Shown one piece after another: positions 11,386 to 22,949 of a stretch of 64,000 bases of DNA. How positions within the stretch are numbered: the stretch's first letter is position 1; every line of letters starts with the position of its first letter. The notes under the pieces were generated by a model. It searched no databases. It was not told where the DNA came from and worked only from the letters and a program-made list of their open reading frames with translations. The DNA is from Epiperipatus broadwayi (Eukaryota > Onychophora > Udeonychophora > Euonychophora > Peripatidae), in the NCBI GenBank assembly GCA_028023455.1, contig JAQFVV010012669.1, forward strand, positions 248,001 through 312,000, given 5' to 3'. A program made the position numbers and the translations under genes.

Positions 11386-12379
11386 TAAATGATTTTTTTT
11401 ATTAAAATGTTTCAATAAATAATTTTAAACTATACATCTGCAGTTACGTTTTATTTATTCGATACCCATTCTATATAATATTTCCTCGATTATGTAAATA
11501 TGAATGTTTAATTAATATTAGTTTGATTATTGGCTAACTTGAAAATAAAATCATGAATCTCTTGCATATCCCTGACCACCATGCCTAAAGAAATGTTTAC
11601 TAATGTCGCATCAGATGCATTGTTTCATAGATTGTATTGTGGAACCGATAAACTATGTTTGAACTTAGTACTACGGGTGGCTTCGCTACCTAGATGGTGC
11701 TGCAGTTCTATGTGGTGGTTGAATTCTGCACTATGTTAACGATTCACACGTTTTCTGACTGTTACAATTTATATATATATATATAACCTCTGTTAACCAA
11801 TTATTTTTTAGACAATACTAATTATAAAGACTGAGCAGAACACTAGATGGCAGAAAAATTGACTCTTAAATTTATCTTTTATACTGAGTTCTCTTAAGAG
11901 ACACATACAAAGACATTATACACTATAACAATAAGATCTAGAAATCTATGACACCTTTCATGCTTAAAACAGCTAGTGATTCTATTACAGGTACATACCT
12001 TTAATCCAAAATCCATGATTTCAATTTTTTTTCATATTTCAAGAATAGACTTTTTAAATGTTATATATAGAGCTTGTTAATTCATGTGACATCTGACTTG
12101 ATTTTTTTTTTTTTGCAATTAGATTTCTTAAGTTCCTTATTATAAACCTAAACTCTTTTAAAATAAAAAAATAGAAATTTCTCTTTAATTAAACTTATTA
12201 ATGTATAGGTATTTATTGGATTTTTCTCTTTGCTTTTATTGGCAAATGCATGTGCAAACTAATTTGTAAAAAGTTCAAGACTACTTGAAATTTTGTTTGA
12301 GTAATAGAAATTTTTAAAATTAGTGGTATTTATCAGTAATTGGAAAAAACTTTTGAAGGTTACATTTTTCATCAGATTT
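11386..12379. other. AT-rich stretch with a TA microsatellite end
   Basis: Around 11675-11790 a patch (GGTGGCTTCGCTACC, then TAGATGGTGCTGCAG) runs into CTGACTGTTACAATTTATATATATAT. Similar GnTTACAATATATAT ends occur at 13553-13575, 39248-39270 and 41428-41452. No coding frame supported. Confidence 0.4.
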
Positions 12380-12900
12380 TTTATCTTTTGGATTGGGAAA
12401 TTGAGATGGACTCAGAAGAAAATTTTAATAAAAGTATAAATGATAATGAGATTTCTGGAGTTTGGAAAAAAGTGAAAATTAATTAGCAGTATTATATAAA
12501 GAAAAGATTTTAGACTGCTAATTAGATGTGCATCAATAGCAATAACATCCTTAGTTTACAAAATATTTCCACATACATTATTGATTAAGGATAGAACTTG
12601 AATGGAAGAGAGTAAAATATAATTGGAATAAATTTTGTTCAAGGAGTGACTAAAATATCTTATAATGAAAATAAAACTTTTATTATATTTTTAAATATAG
12701 AAAAATTATAAGTTAGAATAGATAAGAATAGATTGTAAAGAAATCTTGCAAATATGGAATAGATTTGGAATGTTAAGAACAGTTGAGAATCTTTACAATG
12801 ATAATTTTTATAAATAACACTTCTGAGATATAGAATCAGTGGAATCAGGAATATCCACTATCACCATTATTATTATTATTATTTTTGAGAATTAGAGATT
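12380..12900 (+). pseudogene. LINE reverse transcriptase remnant
   Basis: Across three frames the plus strand shows the order of reverse transcriptase blocks 1 to 4: LVYKIFPHTL (compare L-x-Y-K-I-x-x-x-x-L), ISYNENKTFIIFLNIEKL (compare F-I-D-x-E-K-A-F), a block resembling RIDKNRL...ENLYNDNF, and SGIRxYPLSPLL near 12848-12885 (compare G-x-R-Q-G-C-P-L-S-P-L-L). It stops before the F-A-D-D box and is full of stops. It may be the same family as 800-2205. The family D repeat follows directly. Confidence 0.65.
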
Positions 12901-12934
12901 GAAGATAGATGCAGGAAATTCCCTCAACTGGAAA

Positions 12935-13578
12935 TGAAAAAAATTAATTTTTGACATTTCTTTTTAATTAAAAAAATTTTTTCTTGCAAAAAGAAAAACA
13001 AAATAACCAGATTAATTACACTGATTTTCCTTTTGGAGAAAGATAAAAAAAAAAAAACAACTCATTAATTAAAGTAAAAATTTAACAAAATGTTAAAATA
13101 TTTTTTTATTTTCTTTTAAAATTATTATTAAACTTAAAAATTTATTTGCTTTATGATTTGTAAATGTTAAAATTAAAAATTATTAAATAATTTACTGTAG
13201 AGAAAGTTTATTTTCTCTCAGTAATTTCAAAACTAAAATTAAACCAGGAAATAGGTAAAATTATTGAAGAGAGAAACAAAAGAAATTATTTATCTAATTT
13301 TATAGTTTTCTCTTTCTTTTACAAATATTTATAGATTGTAATATTTCAAATAGTAAAATTATGTTTAAAATGATGAAAATTCTTATACCATCATGTGATA
13401 CATAAAATATTTAAATTAATTGAATATTCATCATTATTATTAAAATCTATATGTGGGAAAATTAAATATTATTTCCCTGTGAATTAAATCTTTTTAAATT
13501 ATAGAAGCATGTTGTCAATTATTTGTTTATTTTAATACAGCATTGTAGCCACATGGTTACAATATATATATATACAAA
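12935..13578 (+). repeat. Dispersed repeat family D, copy 1
   Basis: Aligns in order with 38827-39272: TTGACATT, TTCTTGCAAAAA, ATTGCACTGATTT-like, ATTCTnATACnATCAT, GGAAAATTAAATATTATTTCCC, CATGnTGnCAA, and the end GGTTACAATATATATATA. This copy has roughly 200 extra bases in the middle (about 13140-13375). No coding capacity seen. The shared (TA)n terminus suggests a defined element end. Confidence 0.7.
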
Positions 13579-13821
13579 ACCATAAAACAATACAATACTA
13601 GATTAAATCCAAAATTTTACCAAAATCATTACACAACCATGGTTTCATCTATGACAAATATATCTCAAGTGAAAATCAAACTAAAGAAAACAACATATAC
13701 AAAAAACCTTCCCATAAGTCATTTCAAACTCCACCTTCCCTTAATATCAAAAGAAGTCTTCATAAGATTGATAGCCTTAGAATTAAGAAATTTTATCTCA
13801 AAGTCACCTTTATTCTTCTTT

Positions 13822-15010
13822 TTAATCATACTTTTCATAAAAAATAACCGAAGCATTGTTAAACATTATTCTATGATCTGTATTCAATTCACGAATATAT
13901 AAAGCTGAGTTACGATACCTATGTTTAACTCTACTTATATGAACCATAATCTTTTCATTAAGGCTAAACTTACTCTGGCTTACATAAAACTTACCACAAC
14001 CACATGAAATCTTATAAACAATACCAGGAATAGACCTACTATCAATAGACTGTTTTGAACCATTAAGTAACAAATTCAATCAGAACCTTTCTTCCATGCA
14101 ACCTTCATTCCACCTAACAAATGACTATTCTTATAAACCAAATTATATATTGAGGCCTTAAATGGTAAAGACATATACTCATTATCTTTACCAATAAAAT
14201 TCTTACCATCAAAATCACGACTATAAACATTATTATTAAATACAACTTTTTAAATAAAATCATGACTATAACCCAATTCTACATATTCAGCAGCAAATTG
14301 ACTTCTTTGAATATCAGCATTATTATTAAAATTATTAAGCCTTCTATTTCTACAACAAAAATTCAACAAAGACATTTTTTATGCATAAAAGGCTGATAAC
14401 TATCAGGTCTAATCATATTTCTCAAATTCTTAGGTTTTATAAAATGACTACAAAACAAAACATCATTAACCTTCTCAACATTTAAATCTAAAAACTTTAA
14501 TTTTACAAAATCAAAACTACCCCCTTCAATTGTAAACTTAATACTAGAATCAAAAGCATTTAATTCACATAAAAATTCTTGTAATTTCTCTTTCTGAATA
14601 ACAAACAAACAATCATCAACATACCTAACAAATAATTTTATAGAACATGAAAACAAATTAATAACACTACACTCCAAATAATCAATACAGACAGCACACA
14701 TCAATGGAGAAATAACATAACCAATAACCCAACCCTCTCTAATCTTATAAAACACATCATTAGACATAAAATACATTGAATCCTCTAACAGCAAAAGCAA
14801 ATCATAAAAACCTTAATCTTATCTGCAGAAAAACATTCTAATGTCTTTAAAATTGAAAGAAAAATATCAATACTTTTTAATCTATTAACCAATTGGTACA
14901 TATTTTCAATGTCTAAACTACCAAAAAAAAAAAAAAAAAACACTCATCATCCAAAACAAAACATTTATTTTCTTAAAAGCTTCAAAAGAAGAAGAAACAC
15001 AAAATTGACC
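13822..15010 (-). pseudogene. Penelope-like retroelement: reverse transcriptase and GIY-YIG domains, broken
   Basis: On the minus strand the reverse transcriptase runs from about 15010: SLDIENMYQLVNRL near 14900, then an open segment at 14800-14363 holding the catalytic box FVRYVDDCLFV and a downstream FLDLNVE, typical of Penelope-like elements. A linker with SYQPFMHKK and GYSHDFI follows. The last part (14079-13822) has GIVYKISC-GCGKFYVSQS, which matches the start of a GIY-YIG endonuclease with the first block altered. The usual arginine and glutamate block is not clear. A homopolymer run near 14922-14940, a stop and a frameshift near 14080 make it inactive. In the family, the endonuclease nicks target DNA and the reverse transcriptase copies the RNA at the nick. 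Confidence 0.85.
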
Positions 15011-15052
15011 TAAATTTATATATTGAAAGAGTAAATTTAGTATGCTTTAAGG

Positions 15053-15660
15053 CAGTGATTTTCAGTAGGATTCCTGGAACACTAGGGGACCACAATGATA
15101 TTTTAGGGATGCCTTGAAATATAATGATGAGCAGCATCAGAACTTTTTTTATGAGGGATATTTAAAATTAAAACATGAAGCTGATAAAGATATATTCTGA
15201 ATTAATAATAACATGAAAGGCTGAAACCTTTGTCAGATGTGCCTTAAAAATGCTTATATGACAGCCAATCAGATGTAATAATGATTGCACAGGAACCCCT
15301 CAAGTCAAAACACAAGGTAGAGATTTTACGAGAAAAAGATGGTTCCATCTTCTTCTCTACTTAAATTTATATATAAATAAGCCAGCCTCAAGCATTTTGA
15401 CCTAAGAGCGTGAAGCTTTAAACAACTTCACATTTAATTCACTAAATATTTAAAAGACAAATATCTTCATAATATAAAGAATGCCACAGTCATAATGTTG
15501 CAACTTTCTACTATTTGTGAATTAGGCTTTTCTTCGTTGACAACTATTAAAATTAAGAATAAGAGACTAAAATCAATTGAGGATGAATTTTGTGAGTAGA
15601 ACCAACCTCAAATATTGCATTAAATATATTATTTATTGTAATTGCTTTGCATCAGTTTTG
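15053..15660 (+). pseudogene. hAT-family DNA transposon remnant (transposase C-terminus)
   Basis: Near 15497-15590 the plus strand reads QLSTICELGFSSLTTIKIK, then NKRLKSIEDEF, the hallmark of the hAT C-terminal dimerisation region of the ZBED/ZMYM type (C-E-x-G-F-S-x-L-x-x-I-K-x-K-x-R-N-R-L). About 440 bp upstream, CAGTGATTTTCAGTAGGATTCCTGGAAC resembles a hAT-type terminal inverted repeat, so 15053 may be the left end. I found no matching right end. Most of the transposase is missing, so this is an internally deleted fossil. Confidence 0.7.
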
Positions 15661-15689
15661 TTATAGATTATATGTATGTAATCTATGTG

Positions 15690-15755
15690 GGCTAATGCAA
15701 TAATAGGGTGGCAGGTTTTGGAGTTCAAAGATCCATCGATTGCAGCTCTATTCTG
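15690..15755 (+). mobile_element. Family B SINE-like copy 3
   Basis: GCTAATGCAATAATAGGGTGG, then TTTTGGAGTTCAAAGATCCATCG: the family B head and core. Confidence 0.55.
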
Positions 15756-17369
15756 TCAATTCCAGTACTTTAACTTTTTATGAACACGCGATAATACCAT
15801 TCACTTTATATGTATAAATTACTGGGATTTAAATAATTATTTTATTGAAAGAAATGTATACAATTTAAACTAATTAATATATTTTATAAATCATTTATAA
15901 TTATGTAAACAATGTATTATACACGTAAATAATATATAAAGAGGTAGAGGTACAACAAATAAAAATTCTAATTTAGCGGGCCACTAACAAAGTTGAAATA
16001 TATATATATGATTAATATGCCTCATTGAACAGAATCGGCAAAGTTTTATTCCATAAATTTGGGATTATTCTCAGATTATGTAAATCTGACTGACTGATTA
16101 CTACACTTGATTGAGTATCACTTTTAATTGTTTTTATACGCTAATTAAAGTGGCAAAGTACGACCAATTTAATACTCCACATACATAGACGTATGTTTAT
16201 ATCCATAAATTAATTTACTCAAATAATATTAATCTAATTACCCACTTAAAGCACAGATAATATTAACTTATAACTTTTGATATCACATTAAAATAACCAG
16301 CCAATCAGTTCTCCCAAGTATAATTGTTTCATAATTTCAACACTAACTCATCAATTGACAATGAGTTACCTGCTAGTGGACTTCAACCTCTCAAAGCCTT
16401 ATTCATATAAACACCGAATCCAAGATGCTGCGATCTTAAAGTATAAAATAATTATGACGTAAACTTACAAACTTAAACATTTAAATATTACGATGAATGC
16501 AATAGCCTAAAGAAGAATTTGGATTTATATGTATAACTATAATTTAGTTTTTAATTTAATGTGTAAAAAAATGTCGACAAATTCTCTCGTAAATATAAAA
16601 AGAAATTTTTAACAAAAGCAAACTTTATCCCCTTTTAGTTCTAAGCAGTTTTCAATTTCACTAATGAAAATTTTAAAGATTTTTTTTTTTAATAAATAGT
16701 CATTTTTAAATATTAACGGGTATTATAATTTACAGTTTATTAAGAAAAATCTAATAAAATAGTTATTCGATCTAAATTCAAATCCTTAAGATAGTCTTAG
16801 TCAAATGATCCCATCTATTCACTGCAATAATCTTATAAATGGAGCTAACTTTAATACCAAGCAATTCTTTATTACTACAAAAGCCATCAAAAATGCTATA
16901 ATTTTATAATTCAAATTAAAACACTTCTAAAAAATATCATTTATTACTTTTAATGCAAATATATATATAATCCAAAACCATATTCCTACTAGATGATAAT
17001 AGATTCCAAAAATGTCTTCCCTTCTTTCTATGAATTGTATTAGTTCACATTACCATCCTTTGGTATTCATTTATACTTATATGATTAGTTACTCAGGTAA
17101 TTGAGTAATGTTCAAGCATCCAAATATCAAGCATAGCATAACAGTTCCATTCATTCTGGGTTTTTTTTTCTCTCTCTCTCTTTCTACTAATGATTATTAA
17201 AAACCTTAGCTCATCAAACAATCATTCTACCAATAGAGTAACTGCTCATAATAGATATTTTTTATGTTTAATTTTATTTTCATTATTAAAGATGATATTA
17301 GGCATAGTTATTTAATTTTGAATCATTGGTAACTAATGATATTTTTCTTTATATTTTACATGTGACTAA
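15756..17369. other. AT-rich stretch, nothing recognised
   Basis: A short (TC)n run lies at about 17170-17182. No coding frame or RNA gene supported. Confidence 0.35.
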
Positions 17370-18035
17370 TTTTAATAGGTAATAAAGCAAGATTTTTATC
17401 TAGCAAATAATATTTAGAAGATTGATCATCATGAATTAAAAAAAGTTAATTACAAATATCTTTGCCAGATTATTAATGCAATAGAAACATAATGGATAAA
17501 ATTAATCATAGAATTAAACATGGATAGAGAGTTTTGGGTAGAAATGACTTTGTATTAAAAAGAAATATGCCAATTTGTTGGAAAAGCAAGGTTTTTAATA
17601 TATATGTTTTAACAGGTTTTATCTATGGACATGAGACTTGAAATACTTAACAAAAGAGTAGAGTAATGCATAGAATTCAAACTACTCTTCAAAGTATAAA
17701 GAGGTGTACGTTAGGGATAACAAAAATGAACTGAAAAAAATATTGGTAAGAAAATAAACAGGTGTCACTGACGTCTTTGAAAGAGTTAAGAGACTGAAAT
17801 GGAATTGGGTTGTTAGAAGAGATACTAGAAAATCAATTGAAGTTTTAATTGAGATTCCCAGAGATTATAAAAGATCTAAAAAGAGACCACTTGTGAAATG
17901 GATAGATGAAATAAGGAAGTTTGATAATTTGATATGAAGAAGAGAGGCTAGAGATTGGAGAAACTAGATTACACTTTAAGATATTTTAATCTTGCAGTGT
18001 ATTGATAATAGTTAAAAATAATGATGACTTTTAAA
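17370..18035 (+). pseudogene. LINE ORF2 C-terminal remnant (same family as 8100-8378)
   Basis: Pieces in changing frames follow the family order: NHRIKHG and LGRNDFVLKRNMPICWKSKVFN (17500-17600), a segment like Y-G-x-E-T-W, RCTLGITK (17703), VKRLKWNW-like (17785-17812), a KRSKKRP-like segment (17865-17890) and a final DW...ILQ-like block, ending with AATGATGA. The upstream catalytic box is not recognisable. Numerous stops show an old insertion. Confidence 0.75.
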
Positions 18036-18810
18036 GAAGAAGTTGGTTTAAAGTTTCTTTTATATTAGACCATACAATTACTATTGAAGTGTTGAACAGT
18101 TTTCAAAATAAAGAAATTATGTGAAACATCCGGTATTGAAAATACTTTTATGGAAACAATTACCTGTGTGTTTCAGTTATTACATAGTAGAGATGCCTGC
18201 CCATCCCTTGTATTAAATGGATTATGTCCTGTGTATGAGGGGGTCAGATTGACCTTAGGTCAACATGGGTGTGACAAAAATCTCGGCCTTAGGGTGGCCT
18301 TTGAGCATTCCATCATCAGATTTTCAATTGGATGGACAGTTGAAGAGTTGGAGTGTGGAGTAGATTGAAGCCTATCCATTAAAGTATGAGGATTGGCTAT
18401 CTTAATATATATCTGATCATTTATAGCATATATGTGTAGAGATGGTAATCTGGACCAACTGATGACTGCTGGTTTAGCATGAAATACGTATATTGAGTGA
18501 TTATTTATCTTTTCAACATATATGTGTTCAAGTGTATCAGTGTTATGAGATGGTGTGGAGAGTGGTGGGTCGTGTGAAAGTCTGTGCTCATATACCCTAC
18601 ATGTTACTTATATAAACACAGGTATATAATAAGCCTGTGTGTTTCAATTATCAGAAACAAATTAGAAAACTTTTTATTGCACATTGAACTAATTTTGTTA
18701 GCAATAATTAAAAAAAAAAAAACTTTCAGTGATTTAAACGTTGCTTTTCGAACCTTATTTAAATTTTATAATAAATATAGGTAAATCTATTTTCTTCACT
18801 ATTAAAATTG
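18036..18810. other. Unassigned stretch, partly richer in G+C
   Basis: The part at 18140-18380 is less AT-rich and holds a chance-length 72-codon plus-strand frame. A short direct repeat CCTGTGTGTTTCArTTAT occurs at about 18168 and 18632, roughly 465 bp apart. This is too little to call an LTR pair. Confidence 0.35.
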
Positions 18811-19340
18811 TAATTATAATTATGCATTTTTTCACATATATAGTGAAGCTGTAGTTATTTAAGATTTTATAAGCTTAGTGCTTTCAGGATCTAACTTTGG
18901 ATCCCATACTCATAGCTTTAAAGAATGATAACTCCATTATAAATTGTTATTCATTTATGCAAATGTATTTGAATGCTTAAATAGTCCATTGTTTGGAGAG
19001 AGCAAAGCAAACTTCTCTTCTGTTAATGGTGTTGAGGTCATTTGCATTACAATAAACCTCTTTAATCTTTCTTGTGGCATCGTTCTTCTTTATGCAAATG
19101 ATTTGGGCAGTAGTAGGTTCAAATAAGTGACCTGTGGTTGATTGATGCTCCCAGAATATCGATGTTCTTTCACTTTTGTTTTTTGCTCTGTTGTATGCAT
19201 ATTTATGCTGGAGTTATCATTCTTTAAAGCTATGAGTATGAGATCTGAAGTTATATCTCAAGAGCGCTAAGCTTATAAAATCTTAAATATTAAATAACTA
19301 CAGATTCATTAATATATGCAAAAGAATGCATAATTATAAT
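18811..19340. mobile_element. Nonautonomous DNA element with long terminal inverted repeats
   Basis: About 125 bp at the left (18811-18936) is the imperfect reverse complement of about 130 bp at the right (19209-19340). Shared blocks include ATAATTATGCATT, CTGTAGTTATTT, AAGATTTTATAAGCTTAG, and CATACTCATAGCTTTAAAGAATGATAACTCCA allowing small indels. The 270-bp centre shows no coding frame. Arms longer than 100 bp around a short noncoding core are typical of foldback or MITE-like elements. I could not fix a target-site duplication. Confidence 0.8.
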
Positions 19341-20574
19341 AAATAGAACAACTACTCTTTTTAAAAATTATTATTTATATTATTTATGAGTTAAAAAATA
19401 TTAACTAAGGAATAAATTGTTACAATAGGTTAATATTTAGAAAGATCAATCTATGTTAGGTTTTTTCTTTTAAAAATTGATATTTGATGGAATAAAATTT
19501 GGTTGTTGTTTTTTACTGAAAAAAAAAAAAAAGCAACATTATTATTTTTCAAGCAGTTTATTCTATAACATTAAAAAATAATATAATTTTCATGAGAAAA
19601 AACAGATATATGCAAATTTGTGGTGAAAGACTTATTTTTCATATTATGCCTTTGAGATAAAAATATTTAGACTTGGAATTAATTAATTATCAGAGATATA
19701 TTATATTTTTGATATATGTTATTAAAATGTGTATATAAACATGATAGAAAAAAACATACCTCACTTTTTAATATTTGTTATGAAATAATTACCATAATAT
19801 TGTTGTCCAAACCATAACAGTTCCTCCATTAAATTTTACTGTTAGGAGAAAACATTCTGGTTGATAGATTTCTCTTGACTACCATCAATTTTAAATACTT
19901 TTTTTTTTTAAATTTATAATAAAAACTTTATTAATAATATAATTATTTACAATGTATACAAGTAGTTAAACAAATAATAGCCAAAACACAAAAAAATTGA
20001 AATATTTCACTATTAAGACATAAAGACTCCAGGCCATTAAACAGTTAATTCCTACTCAAGAAGGTTGATGTGTAAAAATGTAATGGAAGAAAAATCGTAA
20101 GACATCAAGCAAATGCAACTCAAAAGAGTAAAGTATGTAACAAAATGTTTGATTAGCCTACGGAATAAGCGATCTAGTAGAATTCTAACTTTTACTCAAA
20201 ACAAATGTTTATCTGATAATCTCACATAGAGTTATTCCAGGGCCACCCCAGATTCAAGTCATCATCTTCCTAGGCAAGTATCTCTGATATTGATTGAAAT
20301 AAGTTTCCCAATCACTGTAGAGTTTTTTCAGTCAGTTGAATTTCTTATTGTCAAATATCATAGTACATCTTATATACCATATTGTCTTAAGGGTATGCAC
20401 AGTTACCATTGCATTATGGTGGTTTTAGTGATTGAGAAAGATGTAATTGAATGGCAATATGTCATAAACTTTAATCAATGCTTAATGCCATAGTTTCTGA
20501 GGTAGTCATATAGTTTGATAGAAGACATATTCAGGATTTTTTTTTAAAAAGGAACATGCAAACAATAATAGTAG
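19341..20574. other. AT-rich stretch, nothing recognised
   Basis: The 67-codon frame at 20290-20493 has no family signature. Confidence 0.35.
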
Positions 20575-20827
20575 TATAAATGCAATTTATCCATTACTTT
20601 GAACATTTTTTAGCAAAAACCTTTTATTTTACTATATGCATACACAATATTACATCCCAATTGTCCTGCAATCCTCTTCAGAGCCAATTTTACTTTACTT
20701 TTTAAAAGGAAAATTGGATCTGAAGAAGACTGCAGGACAGTTGAAATATAAGATTGTATATGCATATAGGTACAATAAAAGGGTTTTGCTAAAAAGTGTT
20801 CAAAGTAGTGGATAAATTGCATTTATA
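20575..20827. mobile_element. Foldback element, arms about 118 bp
   Basis: Almost the whole segment is a hairpin. The left arm starts TATAAATGCAATTTATCCA and the right arm ends TGGATAAATTGCATTTATA, and the match continues inward with scattered mismatches to a short loop near 20692-20709. It contains no gene; open frames across it are a by-product of the palindrome. Confidence 0.85.
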
Positions 20828-21149
20828 TAAGATGTTACAGCAAAATAAAAGAAATGATGAATTTGGTAATAGCAGAAGTAGTTTGACAATTGTGAGTTCA
20901 GCAGTCAGAAGTCCAGTTTGAAAATCTGATGAAATTTGGTCTCACTACTAGTTAGAAAAATGATTTTTGAATATCAGTAAAGTAGTATGGAGTTTATAAA
21001 AACTGTATGCTAAGCTCTTGTTAAAAGATGATCATTACTGCTCTAACTATATAACCAATTTTGCTGAAAAAATAGGAGATGGAAAATACTTCAGAAAAAA
21101 ACTATCAACTAGTCTAATGTACTGGTCCATCCAAAATCACAACACAGCC

Positions 21150-21360
21150 TGTTTTAACCTGAAATAAAATAATTGTTAAACTGGAAACCTGGAGCTACAA
21201 AAAGAAAAAGATAACTTTTAATGAAAATTATTGTTAAACTGGAAATTTGCAGTTACAAGATCTAACCTGCAATAAACATAATTGTTAAACTAAAACATAT
21301 TAATCTGACATAAAAATAATTGTTAAATGGGAAACCTAGAACTACAAAAAGTAAAAAAAA
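21150..21360 (+). repeat. Degenerate short tandem array
   Basis: Four diverged units share ATAATTGTTAAACTGGAAA, then CTGGAGCTACAAAAAG, in all or part, beginning near 21168, 21223, 21275 and 21315. Unit length varies from about 40 to 60 bp. Confidence 0.6.
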
Positions 21361-22193
21361 CAACAACTAAATAGATCGCAATAAGAAAGCTGTTAAAAAA
21401 AACTGGAACCAAGATGTTGACCAAACTATTACCTGCAAGATATACCAATGAAGTTAATCAATCAGGCAACTACAAAAGGACTAAAAAAAGCCATAATAAA
21501 ATGAAGTATTGTAGAGTATACACCTAAGACATTTATATATGTTACTTTATAAAGAAAATAATAACTGAAATTAGTGCATTTTTTTTTTTAGTTGTTTTTG
21601 TTGAAAATATTTTTTTTATTTCTAATTATATGAGACATTCTCATAAGGGAAGGTTTAAGTTGAAATTAATTTTCTTTATAGAGAAATATTTTTAAGATCT
21701 GACTATTATAAGAAAATAACTCAGATTAAGCGTTAAGAAAAATAAGAATGGAATAATTCTTTGTGATACATTAAATTATATGTATTGTATGAAAATAAGT
21801 GCTAACTTTGGGGTTGTTTGTCACATTATCATTTTCTAATTTTTTTCTTTTATTTATTGGTTAACTTTATTAAATAATAGTTTCTGAAATATTTTTTTTG
21901 AATGTCTTTTGTTCTGAGAATTACTAGTGTGTGTGATTGATTTCATCATAAAGTTGTGCTTTAAAGAATTTGTAGATTATCTCAGTGACATTATTTAATA
22001 ATAGAATCATTTATGCATATATACTTATCTTTATCACAGTCTCTAGAGACATTGTGATTCCAAGCTAGTTCAAACAAAATGGAAGTTTCAATATATATGT
22101 GTGTGGACATCCTGATGATTCTCTATAGAATTGTTTGAAAAACACAAGGGTAAAGATTATCATTAAAGTCCGCATATTATTTAGATTATATAG

Positions 22194-22378
22194 AATATAG
22201 AAATAAAACAAACAAATTCATTCTTTTTAAAAACTTGCTTTTTATATGACTATAATGATGATAAAGAAATCCAACGTTTCGATAAATAGTCGAAATGTTG
22301 GATTTCTTTATAATCATTATAGTCATATAAAAAGCAAGTTTTTAAAAAGAAGAAGTTTGTTTGTTTTATTTCTATATT
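22194..22378. mobile_element. Long near-perfect palindrome (foldback element), arms about 90 bp
   Basis: The centre is at about 22286, between TTTCGA and TCGAAA. Both sides then match outward through AACATTTGGATT-like, TCTTTATnATCATTATAGTCATATAAAAAGC, and AAAACAAACAAA to AATATAG at the outer ends, with very few mismatches. It carries no gene. Confidence 0.9.
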
Positions 22379-22664
22379 GGATATTTATGAACTATTTTCG
22401 AAAGAAAAACTGTGTGACTGATATATTAAATTATTTTATTATTTAGATTTTATGATGACACTTAGTTTATTGATAGTCAATACATTCATGGTATCCAAAG
22501 GCTAAGAACATTGATAATGAATTACATTGATATAATGATCCTCCACATGGTTGATATGTTTATTATTGTAATTTTAGAACCTAAATATGCACATGCAAAT
22601 GAAATATTTATTGCTTTTATTATAGGTCCTAAATTTGGCATTAACTAGATATGATTGGCTTAAA

Positions 22665-22779
22665 ATGAAGGATAAACAATCATCTTTTATGACTAGATTT
22701 AATTATACATTTTAGACTTTTTTTTAGTCTAAAATGTATAATTAAATCTAGTCATAAAAGATGATTGTTTATCCTTCAT
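22665..22779. mobile_element. Perfect palindrome, 54-bp arms, 7-nt loop
   Basis: The arms at 22665-22718 and 22726-22779 are exact reverse complements around seven T residues. The outer ends are ATGAAGGATAAAC and GTTTATCCTTCAT. The lack of any mismatch implies a recent origin or a replication-fold event. A template-switch artefact in cloning or assembly is an alternative. Confidence 0.9.
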
Positions 22780-22949
22780 AATAATTTCTGGTGATACCAT
22801 ATCATGATTATCATTTATAATTTCTTATAAAGATTTTTAATCCTGATTCATTTGCTCATGTTTATTGATTGTGATGCTTTTGATGATAATGTTTATCATC
22901 AAGTCTATAGCCAACACATTCATATAATTAGAATATGATATAAAAAATC

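Noticed and set aside
18150-18368. 72-codon plus-strand frame in a less AT-rich patch
   Set aside because: No domain, no splice or context support, length within chance range.
18168-18650. Possible solo LTR pair from the repeated CCTGTGTGTTTC
   Set aside because: Only about 18 bp repeated, with no TG...CA ends or target duplication.
20610-20822. 70-codon minus-strand frame
   Set aside because: By-product of the foldback element's palindrome.
22246-22446. 66-codon plus-strand frame
   Set aside because: Runs through the palindrome at 22194-22378; not coding.
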